NCBI GenBank assembly: GCA_963971535.1
Contig: OZ020586.1
Span: forward strand, 74,692,949-74,756,948
Length of the DNA: 64,000 bases
DNA from: Notolepis coatsorum
Taxonomy: Eukaryota; Chordata; Actinopteri; Aulopiformes; Paralepididae
Reading direction: 5' to 3'
Shown here: piece by piece, positions 10,856 to 23,019 of the stretch
Numbering within the stretch: position 1 is the first letter of the stretch
Layout: the number at the start of each line of letters is the position of its first letter
Notes under the pieces: model-generated
Databases searched by the model: none
Seen by the model: the letters and a program-made list of their open reading frames with translations, nothing else
Told to the model about the DNA's origin: nothing
Made by a program: the position numbers and the translations under genes

Positions 10856-11658
10856 GTTTACCCCCCGCGGGTTGAATGCCCACTCACGAGAGTTCTCGTA
10901 TTTTCTCGTTTTTTTTTATTAGCGATCTGAAATCATATTTCATCAACCAAGTCTACCGTTGGAAAATCAGGCGCTCGGATGTGGAAAAAAGCGCCCCCCT
11001 ATCGTCTCCCAGATGGTAATTCACCCTTTTGGATTGGACTCGGTGAAAATGAATGAGAAAAAAAAACCTGCACTTCATATATCTGTGAAAAAAGCTCTGA
11101 TTACCCTAAGACTGGTCAAATAGATTCCTTACCTCAGATCAGATGTTATCCAAAAAGATTATTCCAATTCCTGATCGCCATTCCAAATATCGATCACGTT
11201 TATTGATTCAGCGTTGGGTACTGTAAATATATATTCCACGCGTTTTCCGGGCCAGCGATCAACTTGGGTCTCTTCAGTTGGCTTGACAGAAAAGTTAAAT
11301 AAGGAAACTGCCCCCCCCCCCCCCCCCCCCCCCTTCATCAGTCTAAACTAATGGGGTGCAGTTACACAGGGAGAGACGATAGGGGGCGGTATCTTCCCAA
11401 TTGAGCTCAGAGAGACTCTGCAACACTAGTGTGAGGCTCGATTGATGAAATATGAATTGAAATCGCCAATAAAAAGAAATACGACAAACGCTATATGTTG
11501 TTGGCGGCACTCAACTGGCGGCATGAACTAACGACTTATAGCGTCGTTGGCATCCAAAGTGTTACGGTGTGGTTGAGGTTCTAGAATTGGTTCATTTAAT
11601 GGGTTACGTAAACAAAAGGTCACTGGTTTAATGGGATAGAGGAGGTGCCAATACCCTG

Positions 11659-11780
11659 TTTTATAACTCATATCAGTATTAGTGTTTTATAGCTAATATC
11701 AGTATTAGTGCTTTATAGCTAATATCAGTATTAGTGCTTTATAGCTCATATGAGTATTGGTATTTTATAGTTCATTGGTG
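11659..11780 (+). repeat. 26-bp tandem repeat, about four copies
   Basis: Same array as 4,043-4,190 with one unit missing. This is the main length difference between the duplication units. Confidence 0.9.
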
Positions 11781-11903
11781 TATCCCTAACCCTCAGATAC
11801 ATAACATGGGTCAAAAGTGACCAGCACGAATAATGTTTTCTGTTCTTCTTTGCATGTTATGCATTTTATTCCTCAATATTAACATCACAAACACACATTT
11901 TAG

Positions 11904-12581
11904 GTCAATGGATTGGACACAGTGCGTGTCCCCCTGTCCCTGCTGCCCTATGTAGACCCCTCTGCCAGTCACCAGCGGGAGTTAAAGAGTCTGATGAAGG
12001 AGCAGACAGAGCTGGCAGCACCTGTAGCAGGGGAGACCGTTACAGAAGCCATTGGAGCTGCTATTAAGGGGGAGGCCATTGTGGAGGCAGTCACAGAGCC
12101 AGCTTCTGTTGCGGTAGAGTCTCTTGTAGCTCCAGGTGAGGCTTCAACCATTCCAGTGGCAGCTAGTGCACCAGAGTCCTTGGCTGGTTCATATCTCTCA
12201 GAGGCTGCAACAGTTGAGGCTACAGCCTCTCCTGCCCTGGAGGAAGCTACTGCAGTCTCGCCTGTCTTGGAGGAAGCCACTGCAGCCTCTCCTGCCCTGG
12301 AGGAAGCCACTGCAGCCTCTCCTGCCCTGGAGGAAGCTACTGCAGTCTCTCCTGCCCTGGAGGAAGCCACTGCAGCCTCTCCTGCCCTAGAGGAAGCTAC
12401 TGCAGTCTCTCCTGCCCTGGAGGAATCTACTGCAGCCTCTCCTGCCCTGGAGGAAGCTACTGCAGCCTCTCCTGCCCTGGAGGAAGCTACAGCAGCAAAA
12501 GCGGAGAAAACGGCAACATCTCCAGAGACGACTGAAGCCAGCAAAGCAATCCCACCCTCTGAAACCCTGAAAAAAGATTGA
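11904..12581 (+). CDS. Candidate last exon with decapeptide repeats (copy 2)
   Basis: I found no difference from 4,314-4,991. It has the same TTTTAG acceptor (ending 11,903), the same SPALEEATAA-type repeats and the same TGA. An extra last exon downstream of the first would normally be skipped or unused, so at most one of the two copies is likely to serve a gene. Function unknown. Confidence 0.45.
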   Translation, partial: VNGLDTVRVPLSLLPYVDPSASHQRELKSLMKEQTELAAPVAGETVTEAIGAAIKGEAIVEAVTEPASVAVESLVAPGEASTIPVAASAPESLAGSYLSEAATVEATASPALEEATAVSPVLEEATAASPALEEATAASPALEEATAVSPALEEATAASPALEEATAVSPALEESTAASPALEEATAASPALEEATAAKAEKTATSPETTEASKAIPPSETLKKD

Positions 12582-12980
12582 AGGACCTTGTGATTAAAAA
12601 GAATGTCTATATTGAATAACTTAAGAAACTCGTTAACTGTTTACCTCTAATATATGATTAAAGAAACAATTTTTTTTTTCGAGGTGTGGTTATTAAGAAG
12701 AGAAAAAGACTGATACTGTCTGTCTTCTTGGTATTATGCAGGCCAAATGTGTAATCACCTGGGACCGGAGAGCGAAAAACTGTTTAAAACTCAATGTTTA
12801 GTTACAAGTTGCAATACTTGAAAGTTTGATAAGCAGCAGACGGTTCAACAACTATGTCTTACAACTATAGTCATCGGGTGCTCTTGAGACTTTGGGGGGA
12901 AACAACTGGAACAAGTAGTAGGATCCCAGGGACTCGAGAGTAAAGCAGGAAGGAGGAACAGGTAGGATCCCAGGGACTCG

Positions 12981-13090
12981 AATGAATGAATGAACACTTT
13001 AACAGATTGCAGAATGGCTACAATACAGTACGGCTCAATACACACAATTGTTAAGGAGATCCAGAGAACGTTTCTTGTTTACATCAGGGT
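12981..13090 (-). mobile_element. L2-like LINE 3' end fragment (copy 2)
   Basis: Duplicate of 5,391-5,495. Confidence 0.8.
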
Positions 13091-13354
13091 GTCCCCCCCC
13101 CCTCCCCCCCCCCCCCCCCCCCCCCGGAGAGTAAAGGAGGAACAGGTAGTAGGATCCCAGGGACTCCAGACGAGTAAAGGAGGAAGCTGGTCTTCATCAG
13201 GGCACCAGTTCTATGGTGTTTTTTTTTTAACGATGTAGCCATTGCACAATAAAGACATTTTAACTTATTCCTTCTTGCAATACTTTCTACTTCTTGTTCC
13301 ACTGATACAAGCCATTGCGACTGTTGTATTGATATGAGCATGAGCTCATCGGTA

Positions 13355-14910
13355 AGTCAAGTCAAGACTTTTATTTGTCACGGCATACAAGTATACAGTG
13401 AAATGTGGGGGATCTTGCCCGCAACAATTGTGCATAATACAATAATAATAATATAATAAGAATCCAATAGAACGACATTGTGCAATAATACAAGTAATCA
13501 AAGTAGGGCATATCGGTATATGTACATGAGTTTTTACAGAGCATGGTAGGACATGCTAGGTCCTGTGATACACTGGATAGCTACGGATGAGGCACTGGGT
13601 CTTTATGTACACTGCTATATACAATGCTATATTATACAATCTCAGTTATACTATACTATTCTTAAAGTGACCATAAGTGTGAGCGTATGCAGCATGAGTG
13701 TGTGTGTGCTCATGTTAAAGTGGCTGCTAGTGTGTGAGCGTGTACAGTGTTCAAGGCTCTGATGGCCTGGGGGAAGAAGCTGAGCCGAAATCTCTCTGTC
13801 CTAGTTGCTGGTGTTCGCAGGCGTTTGCCTGACCGCAGCAGCTTGAACAGGCTGCTGTTGGGGTGGTGAGGGTCTTTCATTATTCTGCAGGCTCTGGATT
13901 TGCACCTCTTGTTATATAGGACCTGCAGCGGTGGTAGTGCATATAACTGTCTCAGGTGGTAGAGGCGCTGCTTCGCCTTTTTTACGACTGAGTATGTGTG
14001 TTGTCCATGTCAGATCCTCTGAGATGTGGACCCCCAGGTACCCTGTCCACGGTAGCCCCGTTTATCCTCAGTGGTGTGTGTCCCCTGCTGTCTTCTCCTA
14101 AAATCCACAATCAGCTCCTTGGTTTTACCAATGTTCAGGAGCAGGCTGTTGTCCTGGCACCAGCGTTCCAGTACCTCAACCTCCTCCCGGTAGGCCTTCT
14201 CGTCGTTGTCCGAGATCAGCCCCACCACCACTGTGTTGTCTGCAAACTTCACTATGGAGTTGGAGCTGAACTTGGCCACACAGTCATGTGTGTATAGTGA
14301 ATACAGCAGGGGGCTTAGAACACAGCCCTGGGGGGACCCGATGCTCAGGGTGATGGTGTTGGAGGTCTGACCCCCCACCCTGACCGCCTGGGGCCTTTCA
14401 CTCAGAAAGTCCAGTATCCAGGCGCTCAGAGCGGAGCTCGATCAGCTTGTCCACCAGTCTGGTGGGGACTATGGTGTTGAACGCTGAGCTGTAGTCAATG
14501 AACAACAGTCTCACATAGCCCCCCTTCTGGTGGTCTAGGTGAGAGAGGGTGCTGTGCAGTACTTGGGAGACCGCATCATCAGTGGACCTGTTTGGCCTGT
14601 ATGCAAATTGCATAGGGTCCATATCACTGGGGAGGGAGGCACAAATGTGATCCTTAACCAGCCTCTCAAAACATTTCATGGCCATAGAGGTGAGTGCCAC
14701 CGGTCTGTAGTCATTGAGACCTGTTGGGGAAGATTTCTTTGGTACCGGGATAATAGTAGACATCTTGAAGCAGGCAGGGCCCACTGACTCCGCCAGGGAT
14801 AGATTAAATATGGTGGTGAACACAGGGGCTAGCTGGTTAGCACAGGATTTAAGTATGTGTCCTGTTATTCCATCTGGGCCAGCAGCCTTCCTGGTGTTCA
14901 CCCGCATAAA
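13355..14910 (-). pseudogene. Rex1-like LINE, 5' truncated and inactive (copy 2)
   Basis: Duplicate of 5,763-7,318, with the same frameshift near 14,385-14,398 and the same FADN active-site change at 14,235-14,246. Confidence 0.8.
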
Positions 14911-14916
14911 TGCTCA

Positions 14917-15282
14917 TCTCACACTGTGTTCCGTCAATGAGAGCGCCCCCCCCCCCCCTCCACGGCAGCCGGCGGCGTGTATCGCTTCCGCAACGGAATT
15001 CGGTTTCCGGATTCCTCTGATTGGCCGCGACCCCCACGTGACCCGCCCCCCTATCCACCGCTCTGCCGGGCGTGCGGCAGAGCTCGCTTCCTCATTGTTT
15101 ACATCAGGGTCCCCCATTTTCAATTCATATAGAACGACTACGCCGTAACAAATCATTAAAAAATATATACCGTTAACTGGAATATGTTGTGCCTTTACAC
15201 ATATGTTGGATTATGTAATTGGTTTGTTGCGACAAACAAATAAAAAAAATCGCGATTTACCCGCTGGCAACAGCAACACACA
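14917..15282. mobile_element. Foldback-type repeat fragment (copy 2)
   Basis: Duplicate of 7,325-7,690. Confidence 0.6.
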
Positions 15283-15327
15283 ATGATCGCTGAGCTCTGG
15301 CTCTGACTACATGCAGTCACTGAGTGT

Positions 15328-16897
15328 AGTAAAAAACTTAAAACCAGATTCTCAAACATAAACATAAAAACGGACAACACGCTCATCACAGACAAGCTGG
15401 ATGTAGCCAATTACTTAAAGGGGAACTATTTTACTATTTCTTTCACTATTTGGGCACTTTTACACAATTCCTGTGAGTCTATGGAACACCTCTGTAATAT
15501 ATATATTTTTTTTATTCATTGTTTTGTATTTCTAATCAAGTCCTCAAAAACAGCATTTTTCTACCTCAAGATCTCGAGCTGTTTTGAGCCTGGGCTCCTA
15601 AACCACTGTGCAGCGTCGTGTTCGCCTGAACATTAACATGCAGCGGTGTCTTTATGACATCACATATAGGGCACATTTTCAAATGACTCAGTTCAGTGAG
15701 GGTGAATATTGTGAGAGGAGAATTGGAAGAATGCGCCAATATGAGAATTTTGAGACATAGATCATATTAATATAAGTTCACATAGCTAGGAAACAATGCT
15801 AAACACTCAAAAAGGCCATTTATAAGATAGTTCCCCTTTAAACATTTTCTTCACAAACATAGCCACAACACTGGTAAACAAACTACCCTCCCACTCAGGG
15901 CTTTATGGGGTAGAACACATAGTAGCTTACTACAAAAACCTAGGGGTCCGCAAGGACGACTTCAAGCTGGAAATGGTAACAACAGATGAGGTACTCAAAA
16001 AACTGAGCGCCCTCCAACCTAACAAGGCCACTGGCCATGACAACATCCCCTCCAAATTCCTCAGAGACTCAGCAGCCGCCATCACCCCAGTCATCAGCAT
16101 CACACACATAATAAACCTCTCCATAAAACAGGGACACGTCCCCAAGGACTTCAAAATTGCGAGGGTGACCCCTCTGCACAAAAAGGGCAGCAAATTAGAC
16201 CCAGGCAACTACCGCCCTGTTTCTATTCTCACCTCCATCTCGAAAGTCATGGAATAAATTGTATACGAACAGGTCGAATAGTACCTAGTGGAAAAAAATC
16301 TAATCTACGAATTCCAATCTGGCTTCAGAACATCCCACTCCACTGACACATGCCTTCTCTATTTGAACGACCACATCAAACAAGAGGTGGACGCGGGCAA
16401 ATACTGCGGCATGGTCATGCTGGACCTACAAAAGGCCTTCGACACTGTCAATCACTCCATTCTGATTGACAAGCTAAAAGCAATTGGTTTTGATAGTCTA
16501 TCAGTGAGCTGGATGCAATCCTACCTTGAGGGGAGGGAACAGATGGTGGAGGTAAACGGTACCCTATCCCCCCCCCCCTCACAGTGAGCTGTGGTGTTCC
16601 ACAAGGAAGCATACTAGGACCGCTACTGTTCCTAATTTATGCAAATGACATGTCGTCAGCTTGTGACTGCAACTTGTTCGTGTTTGCGGACGACTCAGCC
16701 CTGCTGGTCTCTGACAAGAACAAGTTACAGGTTGAAAAAACCCTCAGCTCGGAACTAGGCAAAATCTGCATATGGCTCGCTGATAACAAACTATCATTAC
16801 ACATGGGCAAAACAGAGTCCATTCTCTTCGGTTCAAATAACAAACTCAGCAAGACCGACGGCTTCTCAGTTACAGTGGGTGACAATATTGTCACAAG
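15328..16897 (+). pseudogene. L2-like LINE reverse transcriptase, 5' part (copy 2)
   Basis: Duplicate of 7,736-9,305, with the same two stops and C-run frameshift and an intact FADD (16,683-16,694). It ends at the ACAAG (16,893-16,897) that is duplicated at 21,875-21,879; the LINE frame continues from 21,880. This copy and 21,880-23,015 are the two halves of one element. Confidence 0.85.
15419..15837. mobile_element. TTAA MITE in the L2-like LINE (copy 2)
   Basis: Duplicate of 7,827-8,245, with TTAA on both sides. Confidence 0.85.
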
Positions 16898-18054
16898 TGT
16901 AGCATCCTGAAAATATGACTATTATTCAGAAGTGCTGACTTGCCTTTTTATCTCCCCTGGTGCACCAAGACATTCTAATTAGTTTCCACTGATATTCTCA
17001 CGAACAATGACGCGAGCTCCTCCTTCTTCTATCGCTGGAATATGGATTATGAACAGGATTACTGGACCATACTCTATCAGTCTTTTCCCTGTGTGACTAG
17101 TTGGCGGTACCAGCAGGGGGCGGTGGCAGGCAGAGAGTGTCGGAGAGAGATGGAAGGAAATATATGGAGGCGGAAGAGGGGAGACGGACCTCCTCGAGTC
17201 CAGACGGTGCTGTGAACAGACGTGGATCGGGGAGCCCCGGTGTGAAGCACGGGCGGACGAACTGAACTTGAGCATGTGACGGGTTATCCTAGGAACGTAA
17301 TCGTAGTGGAGCCTTGCATGTTTCCCCCCTGAATATCCCTAGTGATATACAACGAGTTATCCTAGAACAAAGGCGGTGTAGCCGAGTTGGGCTTAAGTTA
17401 AAGCTATTCCCTCTATTGAGGCGCCCCGCCAGCGTGGCGTGAAGAGGACCGGTGTTTAGAGGCACCCTGCGATATTATGTATCCCGTCTAGCAGGAGGGC
17501 TGTTTGGGACCCAGAGTGTAGCTGCAGTGTTAGTGAGGGCAAGCTTATAAATACGCGTCGACCCAGCACCAACCGTCTACAACCGGTCTGCTCCGGCTGT
17601 CTACAACCAGATCTGCACCAGGCTGTCTTCAGAGCACGGGAGTTCGTCCCGACCAACAGAGGTCGCCATCACCCAGCACACGCTCTCAGCCCAGCACTGC
17701 CCTCTGCTCCAGCCCCGCCTGCTAGCACCCTCGCCGAGAGCGTTCGACGCCATCTTGCTATCCGGACGACGGTGGTGCGGCGAGGCCGCCATTTTGGTTG
17801 AGTACAATCGAGCATCTATGCTCTGGAGCTATTACGCAGTACACAGTGTGGTGCAGCCTGCGGGCGAAGTTAATGGTTGCTAACTGCAGTTCATAAGGGG
17901 TACCCCAAACATTACATGCCGGCATTAGCATAGGACTTTTGTTCTGGTACAGTGGGCCCACATTTTTGGTTTCTTTGAGTGTGATAACGTGTTTGTTCTT
18001 TAATAATATTTCCCATCTAATTAACCCTTTCCCTGTGAGGAGGTTACAGACCTG

Positions 18055-19595
18055 GGCCCTCATTCATCAACGTGACGTAGAAAATGTTCTATTTCCATAC
18101 TTAAGCACAGAATTTAGAATGTGTGCACGCACAAAAAAAACGGGATTCATCACACGTGCGTACACAGGTCCTATGCACACCTGTCATGATAAATATCACC
18201 TTGCCACTACGCTGAGGCTCGTGCACACTTTCAGGTATTTGCATACCAAAACCGCCCGATTAACCATATACGGTAATGGAACACCCCCATGAAATGTGGA
18301 AAAATGGACTAAACCGAGGGAAGCGTGTTATGAGACAGGCTGACAGACGTGTACACGTACGGTGATGTCGGATATGATATCTATTAACCATTGCTGCCTG
18401 GGCAGCGCAAACACTAATAAAGACCGTGCTGGAATATGACTGCCTTTTTCCGTTTTGTTTGATTAATACCCAGGGATTAAAGTTCTCCTCAATTTTATTC
18501 CAAATCGCGACGGATTTTCCGTCAATTTTCTACCTGCTGCATATGATTTCTAGAGGCATACAATCTATTTTGATGTCAGTATTGGGTAGCCTATATAAAC
18601 AATAATACGAGAGCATATACAAGAACAATGAATCTCACTGCCATGTATGATGTAGCCTGCCTATGTGATCACATGAACTTGAATTCCATCATGTTTGTGT
18701 GTGGGAGCTCACAAGGCTGTTGTCACAATGGGTGGTACAGTAATAACAGTCTACACAATATCACGATGGACCATGCCATGTAGCCTATGTTCTATTATGA
18801 CATGATCTGTGACGACAAATGTTCCAGAATGTTTGATTATGACATCATACTCTGACAGCATGCCTATGATCAATAAAAACGCAAACTTGAATCCCATCAT
18901 CATATTTACATAGTCTGTCCACTATCTTTATTACTTTGTTATTCCCCCCCCCCATCTATGTAAAGCGACCTTGCATGGGTCTCTTGAAAGGCGCTATGTA
19001 AAATGAAGCTATTATTATTATTGTTGTTATTATTATTATCATGTCTGTGTGCTGAGCTCAGTGAAGTTTCAACGGAGCGAGGTAATCTATTCTAATCAAC
19101 AAATTGAAGTAGAAAGCATTCCGTTGTGGCCAATCTTATTTGGAAACATGACACAAAATAATAGTATGTCGCTTTTTATTTGAAACAATATTTAATGGCG
19201 TTTGGAAGTGGGTGTTCTGCTTCTGCCCCCCGTGCCAAACAAGCAAGCCAACCTCTTGTTCCCGCATGAGCCCGTTATAATTACACTACTGTCGCTATCT
19301 TACAATGAACTATAATGAATTACGGGTCATACAGAAGTTGAACACGCCAGTGTTGGAAGTAATGCACAGAAGTTTATTTCCGCGTTGAAACTAATGCAGA
19401 ACTGAGGAGCGCTTATGCCGTAGTAACGATATTCTACCACTGGGCGTCAGCTAAGCATGCTCAGAGCTGTGCGTAGACATAAGCACGAAGTCAAGTTCAA
19501 GTTGAAATTGATAAATCCCACACTTTGCTTAGAAATGGTCGTACGCACAGCTTAAGCACATATCTGTGCGTACGTCACGTTGATGAATGAGGGCC
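18055..19595. mobile_element. GGCCCTCATTCATCAA-TIR DNA element, non-autonomous
   Basis: Terminal inverted repeats of at least 25 bp begin GGCCCTCATTCATCAACGTG, and CTG flanks both sides (18,052-18,054 and 19,596-19,598). The ends resemble those of the 6.3-kb element at 42,044-48,320. The interior is AT-rich and non-coding. It includes a CAAATGTTCCAGAATGTTTG block related to sequence at 58,520-58,600, a GCGCTATGTAAAAT motif near 18,990 and a short C run near 18,944. The 3-bp duplication may point to PIF/Harbinger, but this is weak. Confidence 0.65.
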
Positions 19596-21874
19596 CTGGT
19601 GCCTTATAAGTAAAGCCTAGAGAGGTATTATTCTTGCCGTATAATTAAAGCCTGTCAGAGGTATTATACAGGGTACAGACCCAGACGTGGGCGAGGAGTC
19701 AAATGCATTAGTATTAGTATATTATTCCTGGCACTAACACAGAGGTGTGTGTAGAATATACGTAGACATAAGGTATTGAGTTACACATGGAGTTATAGTA
19801 GGACTATAGACTCTATAGTCCATTGGAGCACTCCTATTCATCCTTGTAACCACAGTCATGGCCGCCTAGTTATAGTTGAAAGTGGGGGTGCATTTTTTTT
19901 TTTTTGTAATTTTTTTTTTAAATTTTTTTTTGACAGGCAAGGGGTGGTTTGGAGGGGGTCCGGCACGACCCCCTCCACGGCAGATATTTTTTTCATTTAA
20001 TGAACCTGTACGTGCAATTTCCTGCAATATAGAGCCTTCAATCTTGACTAATAAAGCTGCTCTTTTCACTATAAAACTCAGTTTATATTGCAGTATGATA
20101 GCCAATTACTATAATAATAATAATATTAAAAAATGGAATTAACATATTGCAGAATGGGTACAATATAGTACGGCTCAATACACACAATTGTTAAGGGGAT
20201 GCAGACCAGAAAAAGACTTTTGTTTTGTTTACATCAGGGTCCCCCATTTACAATTCATAATGAATTGTAAGTAAGGGTGCAATTAACACCGTGCAATCCA
20301 TTATTTGTGGAGCCCGCCCTTTAAGTCTTTGAGCTATTAGGCTACTAGGGTTCTTACTTTGCGTTTTGGTGTACTGAAAAATGCTCCGATGTCTGTATTC
20401 TTTCTTTTTTCTGCCATGTTACCTGGTTGGCTGGACACACACACACACACACATTTTCATTTCAGGTATTGTACCTTAAGATAATTGAACATCTTGATTT
20501 ACCGTAAATCCTCAAATATAGGACGGGTCTTCTATTTACCTCAGCTGCAAAGAGCACCAGGCCTTTATTAGAGAGGCTTATATAAGAGGCAGGCCTTAAT
20601 TTCTAAAAATGACACTCATGGACATAATCCCTTCATTTTCAGACTTTTATTGCATTATTATTATAATAAAAAAAAAAAAAAAGAAAAAAAAGTTTTGGGG
20701 GGGGGCCCTCGTCACTAAAGGCCCACGGGCCGCGGCCGTCGTTAATCCGGCCCTGCTCGTCTGCCATAGCGAACGTTAAAATTTGCAAACGAAGTCAACG
20801 TTATCCAGCTGACGACACCACATACCTAGATATATGACAACGTTAGCTAGCGGCTAGCACTAAAGCTAACGCCAACCAGAGGGAAACTTTGTTATTATTA
20901 TTATTGACCAGATGGCATTTCGGACCAGGAAACAATTTTATTGTATTGCGTGGTAGAAGTTATACCACTCAATAGTAAAGATGATGTCTAACATAATAGT
21001 TTGTTCGAACAACTGAACTTACTTAGTGGAAGATCCTGCTGTTGTGACAAAGTGTTCACGCTGCCTGCGTATCAGTTTACACCTGGAGGCTGCCTGCAGC
21101 GCTGTGAGACTGGAGTGCGCGTCCGCTCTGTCTGCTGGGGGCTGGATCAAACCATATCGGACAGGGGGGTGTCGCAGTCTTTGGAAACTTAAAAACTTGC
21201 TATTAAGTGTCATTGCGTATTATTAATTTGATTGAAATTACATAGTTATGGTTAGATAATATTTATATATGGGGGGGGGGGGGGATATATCATATGATCA
21301 AAAAGTGAGGGAGCAAAGAGACGAGTTTGCTCCCCCAAGTTCAATACTGGTAGAGCACCCGCTTCGTCTGCTCAATTACGTAGGCGCCTATGACCACAGT
21401 ACAAAATAACAGTAAAGAATTAGATGGGAGTTCGGTGTGCGTGTCCATTCCTGAGCCGTTTAACAACTCTTTTGGTGTGGGTAACGTATATATGATTGAC
21501 CCCTTCCTATTCTACCTTTCCCTTCTTATTGTAAGGTTTCTAGTGTCACTGAGGGAGGGTACTGCTTGCGGGGGGAACCCAGGGTATTTATTTACAATTC
21601 AGTCACTAGGTGTGGGAGGGTTTAAAGGAGTAATTGGGGGAAGTGGGAGCGTGTTGGGGAGTACTGCTGACCGCCCTGCTGCAGGGGAGGAAGACCAGAG
21701 TACCAGACCAGGTTGGTAAATCCCGGGCCCCATCCACTCACACTACCAGCCTCCAGTTGAAGCTCCAGACTCAAAGACGGAGGTGCAGTCAGACAGAGCT
21801 CTACTGTGTCTCGCTACCCATGCAGTGATTGTGCCCACCCGTTCCCACGAAGCAGGGATAATCCACCCTGCTAC
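19596..21874. other. Right part of the ~5-kb insert, no gene
   Basis: Contains T-rich tracts (19,890-19,930), an L2 3' fragment (20,141-20,265), a CA run near 20,434, a fragment with GTAAATCCTCAAATATAGGA near 20,505 that resembles the element at 43,177, an A-rich tract (about 20,667-20,692) and a G run near 21,271. Short ORFs here do not look like proteins. Confidence 0.55.
20141..20265 (-). mobile_element. L2-like 3' end fragment
   Basis: Minus-strand copy of the 22.9-kb L2 3' UTR. Its 5' end stops at the AATTGTAAATGGGGGA point shared by several other fragments. Confidence 0.8.
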
Positions 21875-21879
21875 ACAAG

Positions 21880-22525
21880 GAAAGATGAAATTACCTACCT
21901 GGGTTCCATCCTAGAGGCTAATCTCTCCTGTGACAAAATGGCATCCAATGTAATAAAAAAAGTCAACCAACAAACTCGATTCTTGTACCGGATCGCCTCT
22001 CTGGTAAACAAGAATACCCTGAAGACTCTGGCAGGAGCACTCATTCAAGGGTACTACGACTATGCTTGCACCTCATGGTACCAAAGCACCTCAAAGGCGC
22101 TAAAAACTAAATTACAAACATCTCAAAACAAACTGGTCAGACTACTGCTTGACCTTACTCCTAGAACCCACCTCACCCCTGCCCACTTTGACAACCTAGG
22201 ATGGCTTAGAGTAGACGACAGAGTACAGCAACTTGCAATGGGCCTGGTCTACAAGATACACTACACGACCAAGGTACCCATGTACATGTCAAAATACTTC
22301 CCAAAGGTCAGTGAATACCACGATCAGAACACCAGAGGGAGCTCCACAAATCATGTTAAACCCAGATTCGGCTCAAACAAGGGACTAAACACGTTTCGCA
22401 ATTATGCCACATCAATGTGGAACGCCCTACCCAAAACTGTAAAGGAATGTGAATCACTACCCACTTTCAAAACCACTCTCAAGGGACACCTAGGGGAGAC
22501 TGCAATTCGAAACTGGCCCCTGTAA
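21880..22525 (+). pseudogene. L2-like LINE ORF2 C-terminal part
   Basis: The frame continues exactly from 16,897 and reads KDEITYLGSILEANLSC, then ALIQGYYDYACTSWY, the RTHLTPAHFDNLGWL region, and the conserved C-terminus with HDQNTRGSSTNHVKPRFG and FRNYATSMWNALP. It ends at a stop at 22,523-22,525. This is the usual C-terminal region after RT in CR1/L2 LINEs. An ATG in frame at 21,806 lies within the foreign insert and is not a real start. The 3' half is intact, while the 5' half carries stops. Confidence 0.85.
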
Positions 22526-23015
22526 ATGTCCTAACCCAACCCCCTCCAATGTACAGTAATTTACCTAGTATGGTTTTGTCAATATTCCAATGTACAATTG
22601 TGTTTGTTTGTACAGTGTGTGTGTGTGTGTCCCCCCAACCACCTCTAATGTAAATTACCCAGTATGGTTGTCAATATCCCAATGTACCCAACCCCCCCCC
22701 CACACAACCTCCTCCAATGTACAGTTTCTACGTCAAATGTATATACTCCCTTTTCTTGACTCTTTTTGTATCACAGACAGTACTCTATTTGCAAATCTGG
22801 TATGTCATAAATGTATAGATGTAGCAGTACTGTCTATCTGTATGTCATGTATGTCATATATGTCCTGATGAATTGAAAATGGGGGACCCTGATGTAAACA
22901 AGACGAAAGTCTCTCTGGTCTGCATCCCCTTAACAATTGTGTGTATTGAGCTGTACTGTATTGTACCCATTCTGCAATCTGTTAATAAAGTTTTCAATCA
23001 ATCAATCAATCAATT
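22526..23015 (+). mobile_element. L2-like LINE 3' UTR and tail
   Basis: Follows the ORF2 stop. It contains diverged repeats around CAATGTACAGT, then the ~140-bp terminal region from AATTGAAAATGGGGGACCCT to TTAATAAAG, and ends in an (ATCA)n tail at 22,997-23,015. This is the reference copy for at least nine 3'-end fragments elsewhere in the window. Confidence 0.85.
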
Positions 23016-23019
23016 GTTG

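Larger units (their letters stand above)
10856..18447. repeat. Tandem duplication, unit 2 (7,592 bp)
   Basis: Near-identical to 3,238-10,855. It carries the same LINE stops, frameshifts and FADN change, so the duplication is younger than all of those. At its right edge the sequence continues into material absent from unit 1. Confidence 0.95.
16898..21874. mobile_element. ~5-kb insert of unknown class splitting the L2-like LINE
   Basis: ACAAG is duplicated at both edges (16,893-16,897 and 21,875-21,879), and removing the insert plus one ACAAG restores the LINE reading frame. The insert starts TGTAGCA and ends TGCTAC(A), so it has TG...CA ends with a 7-base inverted match and a 4-5 bp target duplication. 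That combination fits LTR retrotransposons or Ginger-type DNA elements. I see neither long direct repeats at the two ends nor an integrase or RT frame. At about 17,530-17,800 it has a GC-richer stretch with TATAAATA near 17,546, which could be a promoter. It carries the nested GGCCCTCATTC element and an L2 fragment. Confidence 0.65.

Noticed and set aside
9306..21874. Reading the ~5-kb insert as a full LTR retrotransposon
   Set aside because: TG...CA ends are present, but I could not find matching long repeats at both ends, a primer binding site or pol coding, so the class is left open.
21806..21879. ATG at 21,806 as the start of the LINE C-terminal protein
   Set aside because: The first ~25 codons lie in the foreign insert before the ACAAG duplication; the true frame comes from 16,897.
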